Below, piece after piece: positions 32,581 to 41,072 of a stretch of DNA of 64,000 nucleotides (position 1 is its first letter; every line of letters begins with the position of its first letter). The notes beneath the pieces are model-generated. The model was not told the DNA's origin, made no database searches, and was given only the letters and a program-made list of their open reading frames with translations. The position numbers and the translations under genes are program-made. Source of the stretch: an uncultured Pelagibacteraceae bacterium (GTDB taxonomy: Bacteria > Pseudomonadota > Alphaproteobacteria > Pelagibacterales > Pelagibacteraceae); NCBI GenBank assembly GCA_902618695.1, contig CACNCB010000001.1:62001-126000 (forward strand), given 5' to 3'.

Positions 32581-33843
32581 TTAGACAGCTAGTTTATAAG
32601 CAAAATTTTTTCCTAAGTTTTCTTTTAGATCATTATTAAACCTAGCTGCTTCTGCACCATCAATAATTCTGTGATCATAAGATAAAGAAATTGGCAGCAT
32701 AGTCCTAGTTTGAAACCTTCCATTGATAAAAATTTGTTTTTTTTCTGATCTTCCTACTCCTAGTATGGCAACTTCAGGATAATTAATTATAGGAGTAAAA
32801 AATGAACCTCCTATACCACCTAAACTCGTAATTGTCATCGAGCCGCCAAACAATTCCTTTTTATCAATTTTTAAATTTCTACAAAGTTCGCTTACCTCTT
32901 TTAATTCTTTACTTATCAGAGATATTTTTTTGTTATTTACATTTCTTATTTTTGGAACCATTAATCCATTTGGCGTATCAACTGCTATACCAATATGGTA
33001 ATATTTTTTGAAAGTCATTTTTCCAGTCTCAATTTCATCAATAGAAGAATTAAAACTAGGAAATTTCTTAAGAGATGCAACTAAAGCCTTTATTATAAAA
33101 GCTAGAGGTGTAATTTTAATTTTTTCTCCAGTATACATGTTTGTTAATGAACTTCTAAAACTTTCCATCTCCGTAATGTCTGCTTCATCATGATTTGTAA
33201 CATGAGGAATTGTTGTCCATGAATTTGTAAGATATTTTGATGATAATTTTTTTACTCTTGGTATGTCTTTAATTTCTATTTCACCAAAATCAGAATGTTC
33301 AAATTCGTTTATAATTTTATCTGGTTTACTATCTTTTACTACAAGGTTGTTTTTTGAATTTGATGAAACAAATTTTTTAATATCATCTTCAACAACTCTG
33401 CCATCTTTTTGACTTCCTGCTACTAGATTAATATCTACACCAAGTTCTCTAGCAAATTTTCTAGCTTTTGGACTTGCAGATGAAATGTCTGAAATATTAT
33501 TTTTAGAAAAAGTTTTTTCTTGGATTTTAGGTTTTATTACCTCAATATTTTTTAATTCTTTTTCAATTTCTGGTTTTTCTTCAACCTCTTCCTTTTTAAC
33601 TTCTAAATCACTTTCTAAACTTAAAATTAAGTCGCCCTCAGAAACTTTGTCTCCTACTTTTATTTTTAAATTTTTAATTTTACCGTCTAAATTTGATGGT
33701 ATTTCTACGCTGGATTTATCACTTTCAATTGTTATTAAACCATCATTTTTTTTAATTGATTGACCTTCAGAAACTAATACCTCAATGACCTCAACATCTT
33801 TAAAATCTCCAATATTAGGTACTTTAATCTCAGTTTCTGACAT
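32581..33843 (-). CDS. aceF: Pyruvate dehydrogenase E2, dihydrolipoyl acetyltransferase
   Basis: A protein of 420 residues. It has one lipoyl domain (1-80, lipoyl Lys43 in ESDKSSVEIPS), a charged linker, and a peripheral-subunit-binding domain near 120-160 (SPKARKFARELGVDI). The catalytic domain ends with LSYDHRIIDGAEAARF, which contains the active-site His and Asp. It forms the core of the pyruvate dehydrogenase complex. The gene follows aceE with no gap; no E3 (lpd) gene is adjacent. Confidence 0.95.
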   Translation of the reverse strand: MSETEIKVPNIGDFKDVEVIEVLVSEGQSIKKNDGLITIESDKSSVEIPSNLDGKIKNLKIKVGDKVSEGDLILSLESDLEVKKEEVEEKPEIEKELKNIEVIKPKIQEKTFSKNNISDISSASPKARKFARELGVDINLVAGSQKDGRVVEDDIKKFVSSNSKNNLVVKDSKPDKIINEFEHSDFGEIEIKDIPRVKKLSSKYLTNSWTTIPHVTNHDEADITEMESFRSSLTNMYTGEKIKITPLAFIIKALVASLKKFPSFNSSIDEIETGKMTFKKYYHIGIAVDTPNGLMVPKIRNVNNKKISLISKELKEVSELCRNLKIDKKELFGGSMTITSLGGIGGSFFTPIINYPEVAILGVGRSEKKQIFINGRFQTRTMLPISLSYDHRIIDGAEAARFNNDLKENLGKNFAYKLAV

Positions 33844-36800
33844 TTATAATTTTGTTGGCATTGGTTTGTTACTATCAATATTATACTTCTTCATTGCATC
33901 TTTTGCATATTTAGAAGTTATAAGCTGTTCTTTTGCCAAAATACTTAAACCGTAAGCAACCAAATGTTCTTTATCTACCTCAAAAAATTTTCTTAAATTT
34001 TTTCTTGTATCACTTCTTCCAAAACCATCTGCTCCTAGTGAATAAAAACTTTTATTAGTATAAGATCTGATTTGATCTGAGTTCATTCTCATATAATCGG
34101 ATGCAGCCATAATTGGGCCCTCTGTTTTACCCAGGCATTGCTCAACATAAGATTTTTTAGGTTCTTTATCAGGATTCAAAAGATTATATCTTTCTACTTC
34201 CATGCCATCTTTTCTTAATTCATTAAAACTTGTTACACTCCATATCTCACTATCAATTTGATAATCATTTTGTAAAATCTCTGCAGCAGACATCATTTCT
34301 CTCAAAATTGTTCCTGATCCTAAAAGTTGGATTTTGGTTTTTTTGTATTTGTTAAATTCTTTTATTTTATACATGCCTTTTAAAATGCCTTTCTCACAAT
34401 TTTTATCTTTTGGCATTTCTGGGTGTGAGTAATTTTCATTCATTGTTGTAATATAATAAAAAACATTTTCATTTTTCTCATGCATTCTTCTTAGACCTTC
34501 TTGAAAAATTACCGCTAATTCATAATGAAATGTAGGATCATAAGCTACACAATTTGGAATAGTTGATGCAATTAAATGACTATGCCCATCCTGATGTTGT
34601 AAGCCTTCTCCAGCTAATGTTGTCCTTCCAGCTGTTGCACCCACCAAAAATCCTCTAGCCTGACTATCTCCAGCTGCCCAAGCTAGATCTCCTACTCTTT
34701 GGAAACCAAACATTGAATAAAAAATATAAATTGGGATCATTTCGATATCATGATTAGTATATGCAGTGGCAGCAGCAATCCATGAAGACATAGCACCTGC
34801 TTCATTGATACCTTCCTCTAAAACTTGACCACTTTTATCTTCTCTATAAGAACTTAATTGAGCCGAATCCTCAGGTTCATATTTTTGTCCTTCATGCGCA
34901 TAAATCCCTATTTTTTGAAAAAATCCTTCCATGCCAAACGTTCTTGCTTCGTCAGGAATAATAGGAACCAGTCTAGGAGATATATTTTTATCCCTTAATA
35001 GATTTGTTAACATTCTCACAAGTGCCATAGTAGTAGACATTTCCTTTTCACCAGTTGATACTTTCATGAAATCGAAAATATCTTTTGAGGGTGCTTTGAT
35101 TGGTTTAGCGAAAGTCGAACGTTCGGGTAAATATCCACCTAATTTAATTCTTTTTTCATTTATGTATTTTATTTCTGGAGAGTTTTCTTCAGGCCTAAAA
35201 TATTCAATATTTCTCACCTGTTCATCTGTTAAGGGAACATCAAATCGATCTCTATAGTACATCAAGTCATCAACATCTAATTTTTTAGTTTGATGAGTAG
35301 TATTTACACTTTCTCCTGATTTTCCCATTCCATAACCTTTAATAGTTTTTGCAATTATCACTGTTGGGCTTCCCTGATGTTTGGTCGCTTTATCATATGC
35401 GGCAAAAACTTTATGAGGATCATGTCCACCTCTGTTGAGTCGCCATATATCTTTATCAGACATACTTGAGACTAATTCTAATGTTTCAGGAGATTTTCCA
35501 AAAAACTTTTCTCTTACATAAGCACCGTCTCTTGCTTTCATTGCTTGATACTCACCATCTACAGTTTCATTCATAATTTTTACTAAGTGACCTGTTTTAT
35601 CATTAGCTATTAACGAGTCCCAATATGATCCCCAAATAACTTTTATTACATTCCACCCAGCTCCTCTAAAACTTCCTTCAAGTTCTTGAATAATTTTTCC
35701 ATTACCTCTAACGGGACCATCTAATCTTTGAAGGTTGCAATTAACTACAAAAATTAAATTATCTAAGTTTTCTCTTGCAGCTAGCCCGATTGCACCCATG
35801 GACTCTGGTTCATCCATTTCTCCATCACCTAAAAAAGCCCATACTTTTCTTCCTTCATCTTTAATCAAACCTCTATTAATTAAATATTTCATGTACCTTG
35901 CTTGATATATTGCGAGCATGGGACCTAATCCCATCGATACTGTAGGGAACTGCCAAAATTTTGGCATTAGCCAGGGGTGTGGATATGAAGATAGACCTCC
36001 AGGTTTTACCTCTTGTCTAAAACTATCTAATTGTTTTTCATTTAATCTACCTTCTAAGAATGCCCTTGCATACATTCCTGGAGCACTATGTCCTTGAAAA
36101 TAAATTAAATCTCCACCAAATTTGTTATTTTTTGCTCTCCAAAAATGATTCATCCCAACATCATATAATGTTGCAGCAGAAGCAAATGTACCAATGTGTC
36201 CACCAAGTTCAGGATATTTTTTATTTGCCCGTACCACCATCGCGGCTGCATTCCATCTAATTAACGATCTAATTCTTCTTTCAATATTTTGATCACCACT
36301 AGACTTTACTTCAGCCTCAGGAGGTATTGTATTAATGTATGGTGTATTTTGAGTATAGGGGATATTTGCTCCTTCACGATAAGCTTTATTAATTAATTCT
36401 TTTATTAAAAAATGGGCTCTTTGATTTCCATCTTTAGAAATTACCGCAGATAAAGACTCCAACCAATCTTGAGTTTCAAGTGGATCGATATCAGAACCAT
36501 TAACAACTTGAATTGTAGATTGTTTTTTCTCTACTGCTGGTTCACTAATAATTTTTTTTTCCTCTTTTTTTTCAGCCATTGCTTCTTCAGCTTGTTTAAT
36601 TATGTTTTCCGTATCTTTTGGAAGAGTGCTTTCAGATGATGTTTTTGATGATGTAAGATTGAGCAATAAATCTCCCTTAGAAACTTTATCACCTACTTTA
36701 ACTGCTACATTATCTACTTTTCCATCAACAGTAGAAGGAATTTCAACACTTGATTTATCACTTTCAATTGTAACTATTGGATCATTTTCTTCAATTTGAT

Positions 36801-36879
36801 CACCAGGTTTTACAAGTATCTCTATAACCTCAACATTTTCAAAGTCACCAATATCAGGAACAAGTAATTTTTCACTCAT
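33844..36879 (-). CDS. aceE: Pyruvate dehydrogenase E1 (homodimeric) with an N-terminal lipoyl domain
   Basis: A protein of 1011 residues, about 120 longer than E. coli AceE. Residues 1-78 are a complete lipoyl domain with Lys42 in ESDKSSVEIPS, nearly identical in plan to that of the adjacent E2. A linker rich in E and K (80-115) leads into the AceE body. The thiamine-diphosphate motif is GDGEMDEPES followed by NCNLQRLDGPV. It decarboxylates pyruvate and acetylates lipoyl groups. A lipoyl domain on E1 is known from heterodimeric E1-beta in alphaproteobacteria; here it is on the homodimeric type. Confidence 0.95.
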   Translation of the reverse strand: MSEKLLVPDIGDFENVEVIEILVKPGDQIEENDPIVTIESDKSSVEIPSTVDGKVDNVAVKVGDKVSKGDLLLNLTSSKTSSESTLPKDTENIIKQAEEAMAEKKEEKKIISEPAVEKKQSTIQVVNGSDIDPLETQDWLESLSAVISKDGNQRAHFLIKELINKAYREGANIPYTQNTPYINTIPPEAEVKSSGDQNIERRIRSLIRWNAAAMVVRANKKYPELGGHIGTFASAATLYDVGMNHFWRAKNNKFGGDLIYFQGHSAPGMYARAFLEGRLNEKQLDSFRQEVKPGGLSSYPHPWLMPKFWQFPTVSMGLGPMLAIYQARYMKYLINRGLIKDEGRKVWAFLGDGEMDEPESMGAIGLAARENLDNLIFVVNCNLQRLDGPVRGNGKIIQELEGSFRGAGWNVIKVIWGSYWDSLIANDKTGHLVKIMNETVDGEYQAMKARDGAYVREKFFGKSPETLELVSSMSDKDIWRLNRGGHDPHKVFAAYDKATKHQGSPTVIIAKTIKGYGMGKSGESVNTTHQTKKLDVDDLMYYRDRFDVPLTDEQVRNIEYFRPEENSPEIKYINEKRIKLGGYLPERSTFAKPIKAPSKDIFDFMKVSTGEKEMSTTMALVRMLTNLLRDKNISPRLVPIIPDEARTFGMEGFFQKIGIYAHEGQKYEPEDSAQLSSYREDKSGQVLEEGINEAGAMSSWIAAATAYTNHDIEMIPIYIFYSMFGFQRVGDLAWAAGDSQARGFLVGATAGRTTLAGEGLQHQDGHSHLIASTIPNCVAYDPTFHYELAVIFQEGLRRMHEKNENVFYYITTMNENYSHPEMPKDKNCEKGILKGMYKIKEFNKYKKTKIQLLGSGTILREMMSAAEILQNDYQIDSEIWSVTSFNELRKDGMEVERYNLLNPDKEPKKSYVEQCLGKTEGPIMAASDYMRMNSDQIRSYTNKSFYSLGADGFGRSDTRKNLRKFFEVDKEHLVAYGLSILAKEQLITSKYAKDAMKKYNIDSNKPMPTKL

Positions 36880-37009
36880 TATTTAAAACGTTTTATATAC
36901 CCAAAAAAATATAATTAAATTTTATTTTATCACATTAATAAGATTTTTTTTCGTTTATCTTGTATTTTTATTGTACAAAAAATAAAAAAATAAATAAAAT
37001 TTAAGCTTT

Positions 37010-38197
37010 TTAGCTTCTCTCAATACACATGGCTATTCCCATGCCGCCACCTATGCAGAGTGCCGCACAACCTTTTCTTTTATCTTGCTTAATCATTTCA
37101 TGAATAAGAGTAACCAAAATTCTGGATCCGGAAGCTCCTATCGGATGACCTAAAGCAATTGCACCTCCATTGATGTTAACTTTATGCTCGGGTAATTTTA
37201 ATTCTTTAATTACTGCAATACTTTGTGCTGCAAATGCTTCGTTTATTTCAAATAAATCAACCTCATCAACTTTCCATTTGGCTTTAGATAAAGCCTCTTG
37301 AATTGAAGGTATTGGTCCAAGTCCCATTAATGAAGGTTCAACCCCACAAGTAGCCCACGATACAATTTTAACTAATGAGTCTAACGATTTTTTTTCTGCT
37401 TGCTCTCTGGACATTAACACTAAAGCAGCTGCACCATCATTTATCCCTGAAGAATTACCAGGTGTTACAGTTCCATTTTCTTTAAAAACTGTTTTTAATT
37501 TTTTTAAATCATCAATACTTAAATTATTTCTAGGGTGTTCATCTTTTTCAAAGACAAATTTTTTATCACCATCTTCAATTTGTAATTTTATCAGCTCATC
37601 TTTAAATTTATTTTCGCTATAAGCTTTTTCTGTTTTTTTTTGAGAATTTAGAGAAAAATTATCTTGTTCATCTCTTGAAATTTTATACTTTTCAGCAACA
37701 TTTTCGGCAGTAACACCCATGTGATAATCATTAAATGAGTCTAAGAGACCATCGTTTATCATGGTATCCAGCAATTTTTTTTCAGAAAATTTTTTATCTT
37801 CTCTATAAAAAATTGCATGAGTTGCTCTAGACATGCTTTCTTGACCACCTGCAATGACAATTTTATTTTCTGCTAAACTAATTGATTGATATCCTGAAAC
37901 AACAGATCTTAATCCAGATCCACAAACTTGATTAACAATATGAGCAGGTTTTGAAACTGGTACTCCGGCACCAATTGAAGCTTGCCGAGCAGGGTTTTGA
38001 CCTAGTCCAGAAGTTAAAACATGCCCCATAATCACTTCATCTATCTCTTCTACGTCTAATTTTGATTTATAAATTACTTCTTTAATTACTATCGAACCTA
38101 ATTTAGATGCACTAAGATTTTTTAACGAGCCTTTGTATCCTCCAATTGGGGTTCTTAGTGCTGAAGTAATTACAACATCTTTAGAGTTTTTGGTCAT
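37010..38197 (-). CDS. Acetyl-CoA C-acetyltransferase (thiolase)
   Basis: A protein of 395 residues with the thiolase signatures. These are QVCGSGLRSV with the acyl-accepting Cys near residue 90, NINGGAIALGHPIGASG with the active-site His, and the C-terminal CIGGGMGIAMCIE with the second Cys. It interconverts two acetyl-CoA and acetoacetyl-CoA. An acetoacetyl-CoA synthetase gene lies 0.7 kb away, which suggests ketone-body or short-chain acyl metabolism. It is followed by aceE after a 130-bp gap. Confidence 0.93.
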   Translation of the reverse strand: MTKNSKDVVITSALRTPIGGYKGSLKNLSASKLGSIVIKEVIYKSKLDVEEIDEVIMGHVLTSGLGQNPARQASIGAGVPVSKPAHIVNQVCGSGLRSVVSGYQSISLAENKIVIAGGQESMSRATHAIFYREDKKFSEKKLLDTMINDGLLDSFNDYHMGVTAENVAEKYKISRDEQDNFSLNSQKKTEKAYSENKFKDELIKLQIEDGDKKFVFEKDEHPRNNLSIDDLKKLKTVFKENGTVTPGNSSGINDGAAALVLMSREQAEKKSLDSLVKIVSWATCGVEPSLMGLGPIPSIQEALSKAKWKVDEVDLFEINEAFAAQSIAVIKELKLPEHKVNINGGAIALGHPIGASGSRILVTLIHEMIKQDKRKGCAALCIGGGMGIAMCIERS

Positions 38198-38270
38198 AAA
38201 GTAATTAACATAATGTTTTATAAGTTAAATTACATCAAAAACTTTGATATATGGAATATATTATTTAAAT

Positions 38271-38347
38271 GGACCGCTGGCCAAATTGGATAAGGCGCTC
38301 GGCTACGAACCGGGAGATTCCAGATTCGAGTTCTGGGCGGTCCACCA
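38271..38347 (+). tRNA. tRNA-Arg(ACG)
   Basis: The acceptor stem GGACCGC pairs with GCGGTCC. The anticodon loop CTACGAA is enclosed by CTCGG/CCGGG, so the anticodon is ACG (read as ICG after deamination). CCA is encoded at 38345-38347. It is divergent from the thiolase gene and directly upstream of a tiny membrane-peptide ORF. Confidence 0.97.
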
Positions 38348-38361
38348 AAAAGGAAATAGAA

Positions 38362-38460
38362 ATGTTTAATTGGCTTTTAAAAGCATCTTTACAAAAATCA
38401 GTAATATATTTTTTTATAATCATTTTAATTATTTTATTAATTTTAACTTTTGTATTATAA
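38362..38460 (+). CDS. Small single-span membrane peptide (32 residues)
   Basis: The ORF starts at ATG 38362, preceded by AAGGAAATAGAA, a good ribosome binding site. It codes for MFNWLLKASLQKSVIYFFII and continues with an almost pure I/L/F/V stretch. The layout is a short basic N-terminal helix followed by one transmembrane helix. It lies 14 bp after tRNA-Arg and 6 bp before the thioesterase gene, so it is probably cotranscribed with both. Function unknown. Its small size leaves some doubt. Confidence 0.5.
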   Translation: MFNWLLKASLQKSVIYFFIIILIILLILTFVL

Positions 38461-38466
38461 AAAATT

Positions 38467-38892
38467 ATGAGAAATAAATTTGAGCAAATAAGTATTAAAC
38501 CTGGATTTATGAAACACAATGGGGGTGTTTTATTTAGATCTATTTCAGAAAATGAATACGAATTTAAGTCTATAATTAATGAAAATCATTTAAATGCTGC
38601 TGGAATAACTCATGGAGGCTATTTATCCGCATTAATAGATGCAGGAGCAGGAACAGCTGCACATAGAGCGGCTGGAAATGCTCCATGTGTAACCATTTCT
38701 TTAGACATAAAATTTATAGGTGCTTCAAAAGTTGGAGATGAAATTATTGGTCATACAAAAATCTTAAAAAAGACAAATACTCTTGTTTTTTTATTTTGTG
38801 AACTAAAATGTAATGATAAAATCATAACTTCTGCATCGGGTGTATGGAAAATTATAAAAATAAAACCTTCTAATTTAGGACCTGGTGGGTAA
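38467..38892 (+). CDS. PaaI-type hotdog-fold acyl-CoA thioesterase
   Basis: A protein of 141 residues. The segment NAAGITHGGYLSALIDAGAG is the hotdog-fold PaaI/YdiI signature with the conserved His-Gly-Gly. CVTISLDIKFIGASKVGDEI forms the following strand. It likely hydrolyses acyl-CoA esters; neighbours (acetoacetyl-CoA synthetase, thiolase) fit CoA metabolism. Its 3' end faces the synthetase gene with 45 bp between. Confidence 0.85.
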   Translation: MRNKFEQISIKPGFMKHNGGVLFRSISENEYEFKSIINENHLNAAGITHGGYLSALIDAGAGTAAHRAAGNAPCVTISLDIKFIGASKVGDEIIGHTKILKKTNTLVFLFCELKCNDKIITSASGVWKIIKIKPSNLGPGG

Positions 38893-38937
38893 TTCTACTC
38901 TTTTTTTTAAGATATCAAAATATTAGATCTTTAACAT

Positions 38938-40899
38938 TTAGTTTCTCAACTCTTTTAAATTATTAAATTGTTCAAGGGCTTCGGGATTTACTAAAGCTTC
39001 GATGTTTTTAATTTCAGTTCCTTCTATTTTACTTTTAACCGCAAGTTCGACTATTTTGCCACTTTTTGTTCGAGGAATATCTTTGACAACAATAATTTTA
39101 TTTGGAACATGTCTAGGAGATACATTTTTTTTTATTTGTAATTTTATTTTGTTAATTAATTCTACTGTTAATGAATAACTTTTGCTCATTACAATAAATA
39201 AAACAATTCTGACATCATTATCCCATGATTGTCCTACAACGATCGATTCTTTTATTTCTTTGAACTTTTCAACTTCTGAGTATATCTCTGCTGTTCCAAT
39301 TCGAACACCTCCTGGATTCAAGGTGGTATCTGATCTTCCATGAATTATGTACCCGCCATTATTCTTTATTTCTGCGTAATCTCCATGGTGCCATATATTT
39401 TTAAATTTATTGAAATAAGCATTCTTAAATTTAATATCATTTTTATCATTCCAAAACTTTAAAGGCATTGATGGAAAGGGATTTTTACAAACAAGCTCTC
39501 CTTTAATATTTTTTAAAGATTTTCCTTTATCACTTAGAACATCTACATCTAAAGCCAAACCATTGTTTTGTATTTCTCCTATATTTACTGGCTGATATAA
39601 ATTTCCTAAAACGAAGCATGAAACAATGTCAGTGCCACCAGAAATAGATGACAAATGTACATTTTTTTTAATGTGCTTATAAACATATTTAAAACTCTCC
39701 TTTGAAAGAGGTGACCCAGTTGAGCAAATTGTTCTTAATTTATTAAGTTTGAATTTATATTTTAATTTTGGCTTAAACTTTCTTAAAGCATCTACATACT
39801 TCGCACTTATTCCAAATAAAGTTATTTTTTCCTTTTGTGCTATTTTCAAAAGCAAATCAGACGATTTAAACATTGGATATCCATCAAACAAAACAATAGA
39901 AGCTCTAGAAGCCAATGAACTAACTAACCAATTCCACATCATCCATCCACATGTGGTAAAATAAAAAACGTTATCACTTTCTTTAATATTACAATGCAAT
40001 TGATGTTCCTTCATGTGCTGGATTAAAACCCCACCAGATCTGTGACAAATACATTTGGGCTTTCCAGTAGTTCCACTTGAATATAATATTGCTAACTCTG
40101 TTTCAAAATCAAATCTTTTAAAATCAATTTTTTCGGAATTAGTTTGCATTAATTTATTCCATTTAAATAAATTAATTTTTTTAAATCTATTTTTATTCTT
40201 AATAAACTTTTTTCCAGGATAGCTACTAATTACAACACTTTTAATTGATGGTATTGACTTTAAAATCTCTGGAAGTCTTTTTGCAACATCTATTTTTTTT
40301 CCATTATAAAAATACTGATCAGTGATAAATAAAACTTTAGGATTAATTTGAGAAAATCTTTCTATAACACCTTTAGAACCAAAATCAGGACTACAAGAAG
40401 ACCAAATTCCTCCCAAAGAAGTTGTAGCAATGAATGCTTCAACAGTTTCAATAGTATTGGGCATATATGCTGCTACTCTGTCTCCTTTTTTAATATTTAT
40501 TTTTTTTAGAAACCTTGAAATTTTATGAGTATTTAAATTTAATTGTCTCCATGATCTTTCTTCTCTAAATCCATTTTCACTAATAAAGGTTACTGCTTTA
40601 TCATTGTTGTTTTTAGATAATAAATTTTCACCAAAATTTAGTCTGCTACCTGGTAAAAATAAATTTTTGTAAAAAGTCTTTGATTTTCTAAAATTTTTAT
40701 TACTTTTAATTCCCTTAATTTTGCTAAAATCCCAAAATCTATTCCAAAACTCAGGTGAATTTTTAATACTCCAATTTAATAATTTTTTATAATTTCTATT
40801 AAATTTTATTCTTAATTTTTTTGAAATATAATTTTCAAAAGCAAATAAATTTGAATTTTTTTTTACAATTAGAGAAGGTTGCCAAAGTTTTTTACTCAT
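38938..40899 (-). CDS. Acetoacetyl-CoA synthetase
   Basis: A protein of 653 residues, the normal size for acetoacetate-CoA ligases of the ANL superfamily. Motifs are AILYSSGTTGKPKCICH (P-loop), the adenylate-binding segment SSISGGTDIVSCF, HGRSDTTLNPGGVRIGTAEIY (hinge), and the C-terminal PRTKSGKIVELAVK with the catalytic Lys. The N-terminal W-containing segment is like AACS rather than acetyl-CoA synthetase. It activates acetoacetate, which the nearby thiolase could cleave to acetyl-CoA. Confidence 0.9.
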   Translation of the reverse strand: MSKKLWQPSLIVKKNSNLFAFENYISKKLRIKFNRNYKKLLNWSIKNSPEFWNRFWDFSKIKGIKSNKNFRKSKTFYKNLFLPGSRLNFGENLLSKNNNDKAVTFISENGFREERSWRQLNLNTHKISRFLKKINIKKGDRVAAYMPNTIETVEAFIATTSLGGIWSSCSPDFGSKGVIERFSQINPKVLFITDQYFYNGKKIDVAKRLPEILKSIPSIKSVVISSYPGKKFIKNKNRFKKINLFKWNKLMQTNSEKIDFKRFDFETELAILYSSGTTGKPKCICHRSGGVLIQHMKEHQLHCNIKESDNVFYFTTCGWMMWNWLVSSLASRASIVLFDGYPMFKSSDLLLKIAQKEKITLFGISAKYVDALRKFKPKLKYKFKLNKLRTICSTGSPLSKESFKYVYKHIKKNVHLSSISGGTDIVSCFVLGNLYQPVNIGEIQNNGLALDVDVLSDKGKSLKNIKGELVCKNPFPSMPLKFWNDKNDIKFKNAYFNKFKNIWHHGDYAEIKNNGGYIIHGRSDTTLNPGGVRIGTAEIYSEVEKFKEIKESIVVGQSWDNDVRIVLFIVMSKSYSLTVELINKIKLQIKKNVSPRHVPNKIIVVKDIPRTKSGKIVELAVKSKIEGTEIKNIEALVNPEALEQFNNLKELRN

Positions 40900-40976
40900 T
40901 TTATTAAATTAAATTACTGTTATAGAATTAATCTTATTTATGATAATCTCACTAACATTTAAAAGAAAATGAGAAC

Positions 40977-41050
40977 TTTTTACCTTCCGATTCGGTCATG
41001 TTTTAGTCTATTTTTGTTCTTTAGCAGTAACAATATCTGGTAGGTAAAAA
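40977..41050 (+). other. Leader region with long-range inverted repeat before the helicase gene
   Basis: TTTTTACCT at 40977-40985 can pair with AGGTAAAAA at 41042-41050, a 9-bp stem closing a 56-base loop just upstream of the helicase start at 41073. The enclosed sequence is less AT-rich than the surroundings. I see no known riboswitch or small RNA in it, so this is only a structural observation. Confidence 0.25.
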
Positions 41051-41072
41051 AAAAGAAGCACAAAAGATAGAA

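Noticed and set aside
38265-38519. ORFs spanning tRNA-Arg on both strands
   Set aside because: They read through the tRNA; only the short frame from 38362 with a ribosome binding site is kept.
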